A stretch of 64,000 bases of DNA. It comes from Proales similis. Its lineage: Eukaryota; Rotifera; Eurotatoria; Ploima; Proalidae. Positions 10,265 to 20,600 of this stretch are shown here, piece after piece. The notes beneath the pieces are model-generated. The model saw only the letters and a list, made by a program, of their open reading frames with translations. It was not told the DNA's origin and searched no databases. A program made the position numbers and the translations under genes. The DNA lies in contig JAGVRJ010000014.1 of assembly GCA_019059635.1 (NCBI GenBank), forward strand, positions 310,001-374,000, given 5' to 3'. Position 1 is the first letter of the stretch; each line of letters opens with the position of its first letter.

Positions 10265-10692
10265 AAGAAAGCTGTCTAGACCCTCTCTCTTGCCAGTATA
10301 GTTCTGATTGTTATACAGTCACTGTTGTACGTCCGATGCTTTTATTGGTTCCATCTTGGCCCCGATATGACTCTTTCCTCATTCACTTACCATTTACTGC
10401 CAATTGAGACAATTTTGGAAAGCAGTCAGTTTCTGGAGTTCATTCTGTTGTTTTTGTTCCTTCAGCCAGACAAAGGCGACCAATCGTATTTACCAGTCTG
10501 ATAAGCCTTGATCAGTTCTCCTCACAAAACTTGTCAATTTGTCGAGATTAACGGTCCTTGTGTTTAGCTAGACTCTCGTTTGTATCGAAAAAGGTTTCGT
10601 CTAGATCGTATTATGCGAACGCACGCTTCATACCGCGCATGCGACTAAAAAGACTTGCCATAAAACGCTGCTTGCAGTTGAAATCTTCACAC
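10265..10692. other. Non-coding stretch between repeat loci A and B
   Basis: No ORF, repeat or recognisable motif found. Confidence 0.4.
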
Positions 10693-10837
10693 TAAGTTAA
10701 ATTATAACTTACGAAGTATGTATCCTCCACAGTGCTTCAGGGCACAGGCTACTGCAGTGACGAGCAAGCTGGTTCGACAGACCTTTCTTAGGACTGTCGA
10801 GACCACAGCCGAGTGGTAGTTTTAAACAAAATAAATG
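10693..10837 (+). repeat. Repeat locus B: solo module
   Basis: Single diverged copy of the module with no spacer. The leading inverted repeat is kept although its loop has changed (TAAGTTA-AATTA-TAACTTA here, loop CTTTA elsewhere). The 38-nt hairpin is kept apart from its terminal pair. It starts and ends at nearly the same module edges as the other loci, which resembles a solo-LTR relationship. GAAAT occurs just outside both ends and could be a 5-bp target duplication, but this is weak. Confidence 0.8.
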
Positions 10838-11242
10838 GAAATTCGCCTCTAAGTTGTTGATAGCCTTGGGAAAAAGCCCGGCATCTGCTTGTGTTTGGGT
10901 CCAACAGTCAAGAGCTATCGGGCTTCCTCTGGCACCACGGCATGCCAGTTAGGGTCCTTGCCGCCTTCTGGTTCAAAATATCCTGTTCAAACCGTATGAC
11001 TTCAGGTCAAAATCATCTGCCGTAGCAGCGCGTACCGTCGATATGAAACTCAATACTCACAGACTAAAACCAGGTCACAGAGTGCGGGCTGCGCAGAGGC
11101 TCATTATGGCTATGGGGAGTAATTATGCCGAGGTGGGAGGCCGCCGCCATTCTCATCATCATATAAAAGAGACCATAGTTGGCGAACGTGCCTCACATTG
11201 TTGCAAACTCTTTATTCATTCGGATAAACACGAAAGCCGATC
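10838..11242. other. Non-coding stretch and DDX5 promoter region
   Basis: Flank between the solo module and the helicase gene. An 82-codon plus-strand frame at 11043-11291 has no recognised similarity and is in the wrong frame to join the helicase. Confidence 0.4.
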
Positions 11243-13726
11243 ATGCATCGTTCATCATAGTAAGCTCTGTGTCCTTGCGGCGCCTAGTTGAGCAAGTCTA
11301 ATCGAAACTCAAGTTCATCAAGAGACTCGTACGGATCCTCAGGTCGTAATGGCAGCTACGGAGGCGGCTACGGCTCAGGTGGCCCAAGAAGGGGCGGCTC
11401 CTCGAGCGAATTGGACTCGTTTCAGCTAAGCAAGCCTGACTGGAGCAACTTGGTGCCGTTCGAGCGCGAATTTTACCGCGAGTCGTCCTCAGTGGCCTCG
11501 CGGCCGTCAAGCGTCACCGAGCAGTTCCTTCGCGAGAACGACGTCGCAGTTAAAGGCGGCAGCTCGATTAAGCCACTTCTCTCGTTTGACGAGTTTCACA
11601 TTCCCGATCGACTCTACGATCGTCTCAAGGCTGCCAAATTCACTCGGCCCACGCCGATCCAAGCGCTGAGCTGGCCGACGCTGATGAGCGGCCACGACCT
11701 GGTCGGCATTGCGCAGACCGGCTCCGGCAAGACTCTGGGATTCATTCTACCGATTCTCATTCACATTTCCAACAACCACCGCTACTTGAAATCGGTGTCC
11801 TCTCGCGGCACGCCCGGTCCGATCGCGCTCGTTCTCGCGCCCACTCGAGAGCTGGCCATTCAGATTCAACAGGTGGCCGAGGAGTTTGGTGCCGCCCTTG
11901 GCATCCGAAACGTGGTCGTCTATGGCGGCGCCTCGCGCGGCCCACAGCTCTCGCAAATTCGCCGCGGCGCCGACATTTACATCGCCACGCCGGGTCGTCT
12001 GCTCGACTACCTGCGCGACGGACTGGTCACGCTCAACAAGTGCACGTTCCTGGTGCTCGACGAGGCTGACCGCATGTTGGACATGGGCTTCGAGCCGCAG
12101 ATTCGCAAAATCATCCAACAGATCCGACCAGACCGGCAGACGTCGATGTTCAGCGCCACTTGGCCCAAAGAGGTGCGCAAGCTGGCCGAGGACTTTTTGA
12201 GCCGCTACGTGCACTTGGGCATCGGCGCCTCGGTCGACACCTTGCAGGCCAACCCGAACATCACCCAGATCATCCAGGTGTGCCAGGACTACGAGAAAGA
12301 GGGCCGCCTAAGAGCGGTGCTCACCGAGATCATGAACAACCGCGACGCCAAAGTCATCATATTCGCCGAGACCAAAAAGCGCGTCGACACGTTCTCGCGC
12401 TTCATCCGCGACTTGGGCTTTCACTGCCTCACCATCCACGGCGACAAGAAACAGAACGAACGTGAATGGGTCCTCAATGGTAATTGCCGCCTCTAAATGC
12501 CTTCTGCAGCCAGACTGACCACATTTCGCTTTCCAAAGAGTTCAAGAGGAAGCCGCGAGCGATCTTGTGCGCCACCGATGTGGCCGCGCGTGGAATAAGT
12601 ACGTGAATAATTTGCTAACCTGCGGACCAGACAGGAGAGTCGAATCGAGTCCGAGCGGTCGGCTCATTCATGCTTGCCGGAGCCTAGCGCCTTGGTAGCG
12701 AGGCTGGGCGCCGGTGCTGCGACGCGTTCCATCACGTGTAAGTGATGCAGATTTGCTTTGACGTTCGTCCGTCCGTTGTTGTTGCTGCTGCTGCGGGACA
12801 CATGTACCAGCGGGCAGCGTCGCACTAGTCGAACGATGTCAAGTAATACAGAATAGAAGTAGCGCGCGTCGTCGTCCATGAATGATCGCCGGCCACGTTA
12901 AGTAGCACATGCCACAGCGCTGGTACATGTGTTCTGCTCGAGTGGCCCTGTGTCCTGTCTCTGTCCCTCGCATGTGTGCGCTTCCCTTAATCTGACAATT
13001 CTCGTAGACGTCTCGGACATCAAGTACGTGATCAACGTCGACTATCCCAATCAGACCGAGGACTACATCCATCGCATCGGTCGAACTGCGCGCAGCACCA
13101 ACACCGGCACGGCCTACACGTTCATAACGAGCAACAACGCTCGACAGGTGCCGCAGTTGATAAACGTCCTGCGCGACGTCAACCAGCCCGTGCCGCCCGA
13201 ACTCATGAGCTTGACTCGCTTCGGCGGCGGTGGAGCCGGCAATGGCTACGGCAGACGAAGTAAGTGCTTCTCGACCAGCTCGTTTTGTAGCCTCTCTCGC
13301 TCAACGCCAACTTCAGGAGGTGGTGGTATGTCCGGCGGACGAAGCTTCCGCGACTCGGCCTACGGAGGAGGAGGCGACGATTATCGCAAGCGCTCTGCGC
13401 CCACCGACTACGATCCGGATCGTAACGGACGCGCCAAGCGGCAGAGATGGGACGAGCCGCCGCGCTCCAATGGCTATGGCCATTCGAACGGCTACTCGGC
13501 ACCGGCCGCAGTGGGCCACGATTCAAGAGGCGCCGGCGGTGGCGAGCCAGCCTACTTCCCGCCCCTGCCCCCGCCGCCGCCTCCCTCTTCGGCGGCCGCT
13601 CCTCCGGCTGAAAACGGCTACGGCCATCAGCAGCCCGCCTACAACCTGCAGTACTATCAGGCGATTGCGGCTGCGGCCGCCTCCAACGGAACGTCCTGGC
13701 AGCACGTTCCTGCTTCCCTTCATTGA
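11243..13726 (+). CDS. DDX5: DEAD-box RNA helicase of the DDX5/DDX17 (p68/p72) type
   Basis: ATP-dependent RNA helicase used in splicing, transcription and microRNA processing, acting mainly in the nucleus. Predicted exons 11243-11259, 11293-12479, 12539-12598, 13008-13259, 13317-13726 give 641 residues (human DDX5 has 614). Helicase motifs in order: RPTPIQ, AQTGSGKT, PTRELA, TPGRLLD, DEAD, SAT, ATDVAARG and HRIGRTAR. The N terminus is Gly/Ser-rich; the C terminus is Gly/Arg-rich with a polyproline run. The first exon is uncertain: no in-frame ATG exists at the start of the big exon, and the best solution uses the ATG at 11243 and a 33-bp intron. Intron 3 (12599-13007, 409 bp) is many times longer than others here and carries a long hairpin. 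Motif V is followed by Asn where human has Asp (ARGIN). Confidence 0.93.
12793..12937 (+). other. Long-range inverted repeat in DDX5 intron 3
   Basis: The arms 12793-12812 and 12918-12937 pair over 20 bp without a bulge (18 Watson-Crick, two G-U) around a 105-nt loop. The 15-bp core is perfect (ACACATGTACCAGCG and its complement). It lies in the only long intron of this gene, between the ATDVAARG exon and the HRIGRTAR exon. Confidence 0.75.
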
Positions 13727-14089
13727 TTAACTCAAATTAGGCAGATTGGCGTGACTTGTTTTAGTTGTTCCTAGCCCATGTTCGTCTCTTTCTCTCTCTC
13801 GCTATTCCTTTCGCTTTCTGTTTGTATTTATTACGAACGAACAAATTTAAAGCACAATTCACAAACAGCAGCAACCAAAAGGGAGCAAAAATGTTCAATT
13901 CAAGAACGAGGCGATGCCTCATTCTGCTGCTGGTCGTCGTCTTCTTTGTCGTCGTTTAATAAACAAAAATAAAAAAACTCAACTGGCCGCTTTTTATTAT
14001 CAATCGAGTCTACTGCTCCTACTGTTGAGCCACGTCTAAGTGGGCAGCTAAATTGCCTACAATATGGAAAAAGAGAGACATTTTGGGGC

Positions 14090-16247
14090 CTATTGCGCGT
14101 TCTTGAGCTCTTCGATCATCTTCTGCTTGATCACGTTCTTGAGCACCTTGTTGTTGGCGTTTATGGGAAACTTGTCCACGAACTTGACCAACTTGGGCGC
14201 TTTGAAGTGCGAAATACGATCGCGGCAGAACTCGACAAGTTCCTCTTTGCTTAGGCTACAGTTGGCCTTGGGAATTATCCAGGCGGCCACCTCTTCGCCG
14301 ACTCGCTCGTCCGGAACCTGTCGACCAATGGCGGTCGGTGAAAAGGGCGGCCAATCGGCGAAGAACTCGCACTTACGCCAAACACTTGAACGTCAGCAAC
14401 GTTAGGATGGGTTCGGAGGAAGGCCTCGATCTCGGCCGGATAGAGGTTCGCGCCGCCTCTGATAATCACGTCCTTCGAGCGGCTCTTGAAGTACAAGTAG
14501 CCCTCGGCGTCCATTGAGAATATGTCGCCGGTGTGCAGCCTTGCGAGAGCGGTCAGTCGAACTGGCGGAGGCGGCAGGAGCCGGAGCAGTCTTACCATCC
14601 GTCCGAGTCGACCGCGTTGCCTTTTACTCCTTGCTCGTTCCAGTAGGTCTTGGCCACGTAGGGCGCTCGGATGCAGAGCTCGCCGTCTTGACCCAGTGGC
14701 ACAATTCGCTTGGTCTCCGGGTCGACGATTTTCGACTCAGAGAACGGAAGCGGCCGTCCGACCGACTCGAACGCGTGTCTGAACGACTTCTCCTGGTCAG
14801 TGTAGCACGTGACCGAATGACACAGGCTGGTCTCGGTCATGCCGTAGCCTATGATGAAGTGTTTGATGTTCATCTGCTCTCTCAGCTCAGTGAGCAGGTC
14901 GGACGGCACTGTGGACGCGCCGACAATGAACGTGTTCAGCGAGGAGAGGTCGTGCGCTTTCCTCGCCTCGCAGTGCAGCAGATCTACACCAGGACAGTCA
15001 GAGCGCACATGCGCACATGTTTGTCCAAGTCTGCTTACCGAAAAACTGCGTGGGCGTGCCGCGCAGCGCGTTGCACTTGTACGCTTCGATCGCCTTGATG
15101 GAGGAGACAGTGTCCGGAAAGAAGAACGGCAGCACGATGCTGATCGGGCAAGTGTTTAGCACTATTGCCGCCAAGAGTGGCGCCAGTTCTTTACCTCTTG
15201 TCAAACAGGAGCGGGATTATGAGGCCGGTCGAGAGGCCGAATATGTGAAACAGCGGCACCGGATTGCAGACCATGTTCAGCTCCTCTGGCTTGCCCGGAC
15301 ACAACGAGGACAGATAGGCCGAGTTGAGCAGGTTCGACTGTGTGATAAGCGAGCCTTTGGGCTGGCCTTGAGTGCAACGTTAGAACGCGCCGGCCGTAGA
15401 ATGCACGTAGAGAATGAGCCTACCCGTGGTGCCGCTCTTGAAATGCGGAGGCGAATGGTCGATTAGAAGAGATGAGAACAAGACGCTTAGAGGGCGTTAC
15501 AGTGAACAGGATGAGGCAAGGATCGTCAATGTCGACATATGGAAGCTGCTGAAGGTCTTGCGATGAGCTCGGTCTCATCACAGCGTCGATGGACCACGTT
15601 CCCTTGTACGAATGTTTGACCGGATCGAGCGGAGTGTTGAGAACAAACACATGTCGCAGCTCGGGCAGCCTGGCCGACTTGAGCTCACCGGCAGTGGAGT
15701 GCTCGAGCTCGGGACACAGCTTGTTCATCATGTCCATGTGCTTGAGCACCTTGAACGAGTCGTAAATGAACAGAGCTTTGGCGCCCGTCTTTTTCAGCAT
15801 GAACTCGAACTCGAACGACTGGTAGGCCGGATTGAGCACAACCGAGATGAGGCCGATTTGCGCCGCAGCCAAGAAGCAAACCGCCAGTTCGACTGTGTTT
15901 GGAAGGGCGAACGCGATTCTGTCGCCTTTCTCAAAGCCGAGCTTGAGCAAGTTCTGCGCCACGACGTCGACGCGCTGCTTCAGTTCGCCGAACGTCAAAT
16001 TCATGCGCTGATGCGGGAAGCCGTAGGCCATGTTGCTGCTCGCGTCTTGCGCTCTGTCTCCAATCAGCTTGCCGATCGTGTCCGGCGAGAGACTGAATTC
16101 GGAGGTGGTGCTCGCGTAGCTCCACTCGCCGTTTGTGTGAGTCTTGCTCAGATAGGGCGAAGTGGCCAGGCGGCTGCTGGTGCTAAGCAACCGCTTGGCT
16201 GAGCTAGCCGCTCGGATAGAGCTCTGGAAAAGCCTAACAAGCCTCAT
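14090..16247 (-). CDS. ACSF2: Mitochondrial medium-chain acyl-CoA synthetase family member 2
   Basis: Activates medium-chain fatty acids to acyl-CoA via an acyl-adenylate. Exons in gene order: 15501-16247, 15424-15436, 15195-15366, 15039-15139, 14596-14983, 14377-14539, 14090-14317, giving 603 residues (human 615). The N terminus (MRLVRLFQSSIRAASSAKRL) is Arg/Ser-rich without acids, typical of a mitochondrial targeting peptide. The AMP-binding P-loop SGTTGQPKG is assembled across a 13-nt micro-exon. Later motifs are GYGMTE, WLHTGD, SKDVIIRGGANLYPAE and the C-terminal ISHFKAPK. The usual PxTxxGK lysine region reads INANNKVLK, so Gly is replaced by Asn but the Lys stays. The gene is tail-to-tail with DDX5. 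All joins keep phase, so the model is strong. Confidence 0.93.
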
Positions 16248-16690
16248 GATGATGTGAATGCCTCAATCAAATGTCTTCTCAGTCGACAATTGCGCACCAG
16301 CACGACATCAACTATCTGCTGTCACCTCACGGCTGAACTTTCTTCGCCTCTTTATTCACCACCTTTGATCTTGAGAGCCTCTCAATCCCAGAAAAGACCA
16401 TTTCAATCGATCAAAGTTTGAAAAGTGCCGTTCAACCTGCAGCGAAAGCGATGCCTATCCAACTGGCCGCTCATGCTTGGCACCTTGCCACTGAGTTTTG
16501 TCAGAGACTTGATGCAAGGCAGAGACTTGCATCTTAGCCAATCATTTATTTTCTCTCTCTCTCGCTAAATTGCAAGATTATTCTAAAAGATGTTAAATTT
16601 ATTTTCCCAATACGAGATTCATTTGCAATACTCTTTAGCAAAATCATAAATTTGCCATTTAACCGAAGAGAGACGATTACAACGGCACAC
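16248..16690. other. ACSF2 5' flank
   Basis: Region between the ACSF2 start and the tandem array, becoming AT-rich towards 16690. No gene seen. A short CT run lies near 16553. Confidence 0.45.
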
Positions 16691-18712
16691 TAAGTTACTT
16701 TATAACTTACGAAGTATGTATCCTCTACAGTGCTCAAGGGCACAAGCTACTGCAGTGACGAGCGACGTGGTTCGACAGGCCTTTCTTAGGACTGTCGAGA
16801 CCACAGCCGAGTGGTAGTTTTAAACGAAATAAATAAGGAAATCCTATCGACACCAATCAAGACCAAAAAGAGACACGTCCACTCGATAATACAAATTTCT
16901 TCTCGTCCCTATCAAAGAGAAGCTCTAGATTCGATGTTCAGAGCTAGAAGCAAAGCTGGTTGCATATTTAGTCCTATTTATCTACATCACCTTCGCTTTA
17001 TATAAATTATATATATCGAATTATATACTTATATATACTATATACTACTATATAATATACTAATATATTATATATCACTCATAGGAGCGCTCTCTAGTAC
17101 CAAATAGCCAACTGGCGATTTTGCTCATATAAACGATCAAGGGGCGCGTAGTATCTTCACACTAAGTTACTTTATAACTTACGAAGTATGTATCCTCTAC
17201 AGTGCTCAAGGGCACAAGCTACTGCAGTGACGAGCGACGTGGTTCGACAGGCCTTTCTTAGGACTGTCGAGACCACAGCCGAGTGGTAGTTTTAAACGAA
17301 ATAAATAAGGAAATCCTATCGACACCAATCAAGACCAAAAAGAGACACGTCCACTCGATAATACAAATTTCTTCTCGTCCCTATCAAAGAGAAGCTCTAG
17401 ATTCGATGTTCAGAGCTAGAAGCAAAGCTGGTTGCATATTTAGTCCTATTTATCTACATCACCTTCGCTTTATATAAATTATATATATCGAATTATATAC
17501 TTATATATACTATATACTACTATATAATATACTAATATATTATATATCACTCATAGGAGCGCTCTCTAGTACCAAATAGCCAACTGGCGATTTTGCTCAT
17601 ATAAACGATCAAGGGGCGCGTAGTATCTTCACACTAAGTTACTTTATAACTTACGAAGTATGTATCCTCTACAGTGCTCAAGGGCACAAGCTACTGCAGT
17701 GACGAGCGACGTGGTTCGACAGGCCTTTCTTAGGACTGTCGAGACCACAGCCGAGTGGTAGTTTTAAACGAAATAAATAAGGAAATCCTATCGACACCAA
17801 TCAAGACCAAAAAGAGACACGTCCACTCGATAATACAAATTTCTTCTCGTCCCTATCAAAGAGAAGCTCTAGATTCGATGTTCAGAGCTAGAAGCAAAGC
17901 TGGTTGCATATTTAGTCCTATTTATCTACATCACCTTCGCTTTATATAAATTATATATATCGAATTATATACTTATATATACTATATACTACTATATAAT
18001 ATACTAATATATTATATATCACTCATAGGAGCGCTCTCTAGTACCAAATAGCCAACTGGCGATTTTGCTCATATAAACGATCAAGGGGCGCGTAGTATCT
18101 TCACACTAAGTTACTTTATAACTTACGAAGTATGTATCCTCTACAGTGCTCAAGGGCACAAGCTACTGCAGTGACGAGCGACGTGGTTCGACAGGCCTTT
18201 CTTAGGACTGTCGAGACCACAGCCGAGTGGTAGTTTTAAACGAAATAAATAAGGAAATCCTATCGACACCAATCAAGACCAAAAAGAGACACGTCCACTC
18301 GATAATACAAATTTCTTCTCGTCCCTATCAAAGAGAAGCTCTAGATTCGATGTTCAGAGCTAGAAGCAAAGCTGGTTGCATATTTAGTCCTATTTATCTA
18401 CATCACCTTCGCTTTATATAAATTATATATATCGAATTATATACTTATATATACTATATACTACTATATAATATACTAATATATTATATATCACTCATAG
18501 GAGCGCTCTCTAGTACCAAATAGCCAACTGGCGATTTTGCTCATATAAACGATCAAGGGGCGCGTAGTATCTTCACACTAAGTTACTTTATAACTTACGA
18601 AGTATGTATCCTCTACAGTGCTCAAGGGCACAAGCTACTGCAGTGACGAGCGACGTGGTTCGACAGGCCTTTCTTAGGACTGTCGAGACCACAGCCGAGT
18701 GGTAGTTTTAAA
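16691..18712 (+). repeat. Repeat locus C: tandem array of five modules and four spacers, period 472 bp
   Basis: GAAGTATGTA of the module recurs at 16711, 17183, 17655, 18127 and 18599, exactly 472 bp apart. Four complete units appear identical to each other, and a fifth copy stops after the module, so the array both starts and ends with a module. Each module has an inverted repeat (TAAGTTA-CTTTA-TAACTTA), a GTGC/GCAC mini-stem and a 38-nt hairpin (for example 16767-16804). Each spacer has an AT-rich tract of about 85 bp (for example 17468-17552). A 64-codon frame recurs in every unit but looks passive. AACG flanks both outer edges and could be a short target duplication. Class unknown: possibly a non-autonomous element with LTR-like ends, or a satellite born from one. 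Confidence 0.9.
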
Positions 18713-18889
18713 TGAACGTAAAGAATAAGTTTCGACACACTCTGCTTGGTCCATGTAGACTGGTTTACAAAAGTTCAAGCGCGGGTCAAAAGAGTGGGTA
18801 TGCAGAGGGCTTCGATTGAGAGGAGAACGAATTTCAGACTTTATAAGAGGAATGGATTTTCCAGCAAAAGCTGCATAAGAGTTTATTGA

Positions 18890-19806
18890 TTAGAATTTAG
18901 AAGTTGTGTCCAGATTGGTGGCAGTTTGCTCCATTTTGCTGACCAGAGTCTGCGTGAGCGTTCCCATGCCGTTGAGATCATTGAGTTTGTTTGCGACTGT
19001 GACCACGTTGGTGTCGCTCGTGCTCGTGATGTAGCCAAGTTTTCTCAGATCCTTGCTGACCACGTTAAGCACGATGTTCATGTAGCCTTGCGATTTTACC
19101 CGGGTCACTTAAATTCAATGAGACAAGAGCGAGTTAAGCTCGGACTGAGCGCAAATCACCTTCTCTTCCCTCGCCTTGGGCCACCACCCGCGGGTCCACA
19201 TACTCTGGTCGTCGTCCCTGGATCCAAGCAAAGAACTGCTGCAGCTTCGAGGTCGACTCGGGCACAAACAGCGGCAATCTGATCCGGTGGCTAAACACAA
19301 TGCTCTGGTCCAGGCGCGTGTCGCTCTCAATTAAAGGAACAACGAGCCTACCTGCCAGCCGCCATGGGCAGATGAATGACTCCGTAGCCGCGGACCACAT
19401 CGTTGCCGAACAAGTCCTTGCCGTAGCAGCTAACCACCAGCTGAGGCCCTTTTTTTCAATCAGTTATTGATCACTGCTGTTGAGATCAAAGATGTGAAAG
19501 CCTACATCCGAACGGGCTCGTGCTCTTGAACGTGATGTCAAGCGGAAAGTTGAACGCGATCGATTGTCTTTGATCGAGCGACTTGTGCCCAATTTGGGTG
19601 GAGCCCTCTTCCAAGCCGGCCACCTTGTCCCAGTCTGGTCCGTGCACGAAAAAGTACTTGATGAATATCTCGTTGTACTCGGGAATCTTCAGGTCAATTC
19701 AATCGATTCAAGGTCAATTCAGAGCGAGTGCAACGAGTCTTACTTCTACGCTCTCGATGCGGCCGTTGGCCATCAGCAAAAAGCAGCTCGGATTCTTGGT
19801 TACCAT
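18890..19806 (-). CDS. B9D1: B9 domain-containing protein 1 (ciliary transition zone)
   Basis: Component of the MKS/B9 complex that gates the ciliary transition zone. Exons in gene order: 19744-19806, 19506-19686, 19352-19448, 19160-19290, 18890-19107, giving 229 residues (human 204). Family blocks are restored across the joins: [13 protein letters not shown] at the start, [74 protein letters not shown] and [11 protein letters not shown]. Introns are 52-62 bp. The C-terminal tail of about 40 residues is longer than in human. The gene is head-to-head with ANAPC13 at about 305 bp, and a (GA)n run on its coding strand precedes the ATG. Confidence 0.93.
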
Positions 19807-20111
19807 TTTTAACGCCTGTGCGTCCCTTTGTCTCTCTCTCTCTCTCTCTCTCTCTGTGTCTGTCTGAATGTGCTCGGTACGGGGATTGGGAATTTTCTCT
19901 GGTTGCCATGGCAACAAATGTCCGACAAGTGGCATTCGCTCGGACAAACTCGCTACCAAATCTAACATTGCTGAGGCGATTGCAAACGCAGACAATGCGG
20001 AGAACATCATGCTCTCGTCAGATTTCATTTCAAACCAAACCGATTGAGAGTGAGAGAGAGTGAGAGAGAGAGAGAGAGAAAGAGAGACGGAGAGGAAGAG
20101 AGACCGTGAGA
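19807..20111. promoter_or_regulatory. Shared divergent promoter with two GA/CT tracts
   Basis: The 305-bp region between the B9D1 and ANAPC13 starts. (CT)n at 19831-19855 reads as (GA)n on the B9D1 coding strand, and (GA)n at about 20046-20103 precedes the ANAPC13 ATG. Each gene thus has a GA tract just upstream of its start codon. A promoter role is inference. Confidence 0.45.
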
Positions 20112-20333
20112 ATGGACAGTGAATACATCGCCGAGGGACATCTGATCGACATTGTGGACAAGGAGTGGGTGTTTGAAAAAGTGCCGGACGCCAAGATCAG
20201 CGTGCCGAAAGACGAGCTGCCGGACAACGAGCTGAACGAGTTCAGCGCTCACTCGCTCAACTCGGCCAAAGAGACCGAAAAGAAATGGGACGAGACCGGC
20301 CTGCAGCAGACCTGGGTTGTGATCAACTCTTAG
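20112..20333 (+). CDS. ANAPC13: Anaphase-promoting complex subunit 13
   Basis: Single-exon 73-residue protein. The N terminus MDSEYIAEGHLIDIVDKEW, followed by a VPKDELPDNEL block and a C-terminal KETEKKWDETGLQ, matches the small APC13 (SWM1-related) subunit of the cell-cycle ubiquitin ligase APC/C, which is 74 residues in human. The ATG at 20112 sits directly after a long (GA)n run, so the 5' UTR is probably the GA tract itself. Length, start and internal motifs all fit the family. Confidence 0.9.
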   Translation: MDSEYIAEGHLIDIVDKEWVFEKVPDAKISVPKDELPDNELNEFSAHSLNSAKETEKKWDETGLQQTWVVINS

Positions 20334-20600
20334 CTTTCTGCAAGTGCCCAACAAGCATCCAATGCCAACGTGTCAGACAGAGCGCGAATCTAAACTCAGA
20401 GCAAATTGGCAGCACGAACGGGTTTATTTGAGAAAATCGAGACTAAACATAAACCGCGAGAACAACACTTACAATAAAGACGCTCTAGCTCTCTAAAAAC
20501 GCAGCCGAGTGAAAAAACCTGCTGCTTTTGAGTTGCGTTTGTTGAAGCAATCAGACAGAGGAGAGATGTTGACAATCAGCAGCTGTATAGAGAAGAGGGG

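Noticed and set aside
4635-10340. Shared 14-base string ACTGTTGTACGTCC between the FGase-like gene and 10322-10335
   Set aside because: A 14-base match is expected by chance in a window of this size, and the flanks do not align.
16767-16820. tRNA-derived SINE: B-box-like GGTTCGA and A-box-like GCCGAGTGG in the module
   Set aside because: The two boxes are in the wrong order and within 50 bases of each other, and no cloverleaf can be drawn.
16811-18421. Repeated 64-codon ORF in every tandem unit as a real gene
   Set aside because: It is kept only because the units are identical copies. It has no similarity I recognise and runs into the AT tract.
16691-18712. Hammerhead or HDV-like ribozyme in the repeat module
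   Set aside because: The module has a suggestive GTGACGAG and strong hairpins, but the hammerhead core CUGANGA...GAAA is not present on either strand and I could not fold an HDV-type double pseudoknot. I leave the class open.
16691-18712. CRISPR-like array
   Set aside because: Repeats and spacers are all identical, long, and in an animal genome.
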